The position numbers were made by a program, and so were the translations under genes. The notes under the pieces are model-generated. The model was not told where the DNA came from, did no database searches, and was given only the letters and a program-made list of their open reading frames with translations. From Atrichornis clamosus (taxonomy: Eukaryota; Chordata; Aves; Passeriformes; Menuridae), in the NCBI GenBank assembly GCA_013400975.1, contig WBMZ01005343.1, positions 334,387 through 398,386 on the forward strand: a stretch of DNA of 64,000 nucleotides, given 5' to 3'. Shown here piece after piece: positions 63,434-64,000 of the stretch (the first letter of the stretch is position 1; the number at the start of each line of letters is the position of its first letter).

Positions 63434-64000
63434 ACAGTAAGAAATACACATTGACATATTTATTTCTCTTACTGACTTAGTTCTTAAATGCTAGAAATTT
63501 TAAAGAGTGGAATGTTTTTATAATCAGGTTAAAATGTAACAAAAGGTAACATCTATCAGTGTTCTCTCCTGAACTGCCTGAAAAACACAGTCCTTACTTA
63601 AGGCCTATTTTGTGCTAATATGCTGAATTCTTCTCATTCAGTATATAAGTGGCTAAAACAAGTTGGGCTCCTGCATAGTTGTACTTACACCAGGTTGCTG
63701 TGTAGACTAAGGATATTGCATTCATGAACTGTGTGACTCTGAAGTTGCATGAAAGACTTCATTTACACTTGTCTGTGGAGATACCACAGCTATCTCTCTG
63801 ACCTAAACTTTGTGGAGCATCCTATAGCAATATTTGCAGTGCTGTGTTCTGCAAGGATGTTCTGCTCTGTTGCCATTGGTGGTAAATGGCATGTAAGGCA
63901 CTGAAGGAATTTATCATAGATCTTTAAGCATAACTCTTTTGCATAGTTTAAACGCTTCCTGGTAAAAATAACATAATTGTTGCTTGCAGGCAAATAGGTA

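Larger units (their letters stand above)
62239..64000 (+). other. FMN1: FMN1 intron (partial) after exon e (phase 0)
   Basis: It starts with consensus donor gtaagt. About two thirds of the visible part is a plus-strand CR1 copy (62278-63433). The last 560 bp show nothing recognisable. Confidence 0.88.

Overview
The window is one stretch of a bird nuclear genome. It is AT-rich, almost entirely intronic, and carries many degraded copies of CR1, the dominant avian non-LTR retrotransposon, often ending in the typical 'gtgattctatga' tail. I see no prokaryotic gene organisation, tRNA, rRNA or CRISPR array. I cannot name the species.

The only gene I can support with confidence is FMN1 (formin-1, the 'limb deformity' formin), on the + strand and open at both ends. 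Five exons are visible: 13940-14001 and the start of 37066-37838 (coiled coil); the rest of 37066-37838 (proline-rich FH1 and the first residues of FH2); then 41459-41609, 52749-52836 and 62177-62238 (N-terminal part of FH2). All reading frames join exactly across the introns (phases 0, 2, 0, 1, and 0 at the last donor). The conceptual segment is about 341 codons and has no stop. It leads from a coiled coil, through profilin-binding polyproline, into the FH2 lasso, linker and start of the knob that nucleate and elongate actin filaments. The rest of FH2 lies to the right of the window and the N-terminal half to the left.

Layout: 1-13939, the intron upstream of the first visible exon (three CR1 fragments on the minus strand, one on plus, three CTCF-like sites, a perfect 3 x 78 bp tandem repeat); 14002-37065, a 23 kb intron (the longest minus-strand CR1, a second short CR1, a solo LTR of an endogenous retrovirus with a 4 bp target duplication, and a diverged local duplication); 37839-41458 (one CR1 and AT-rich inverted repeats); 41610-52748 (one CR1, an AT microsatellite, a cluster of four CAGCTG E-boxes); 52837-62176 (one CR1); 62239-64000 (a 1.16 kb CR1 with reverse-transcriptase remnants, starting within 40 bp of a splice donor).

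The most useful leads are non-coding: the CTCF-like trio, the E-box cluster, the perfect minisatellite, and a set of exon-like ORFs on the minus strand between about 10.1 and 15.4 kb that I could not assign to a family. In mouse, introns of Fmn1 hold limb enhancers of the neighbouring gene Grem1, so regulatory readings are plausible, but nothing here proves them. I did not find a clear new biological system.
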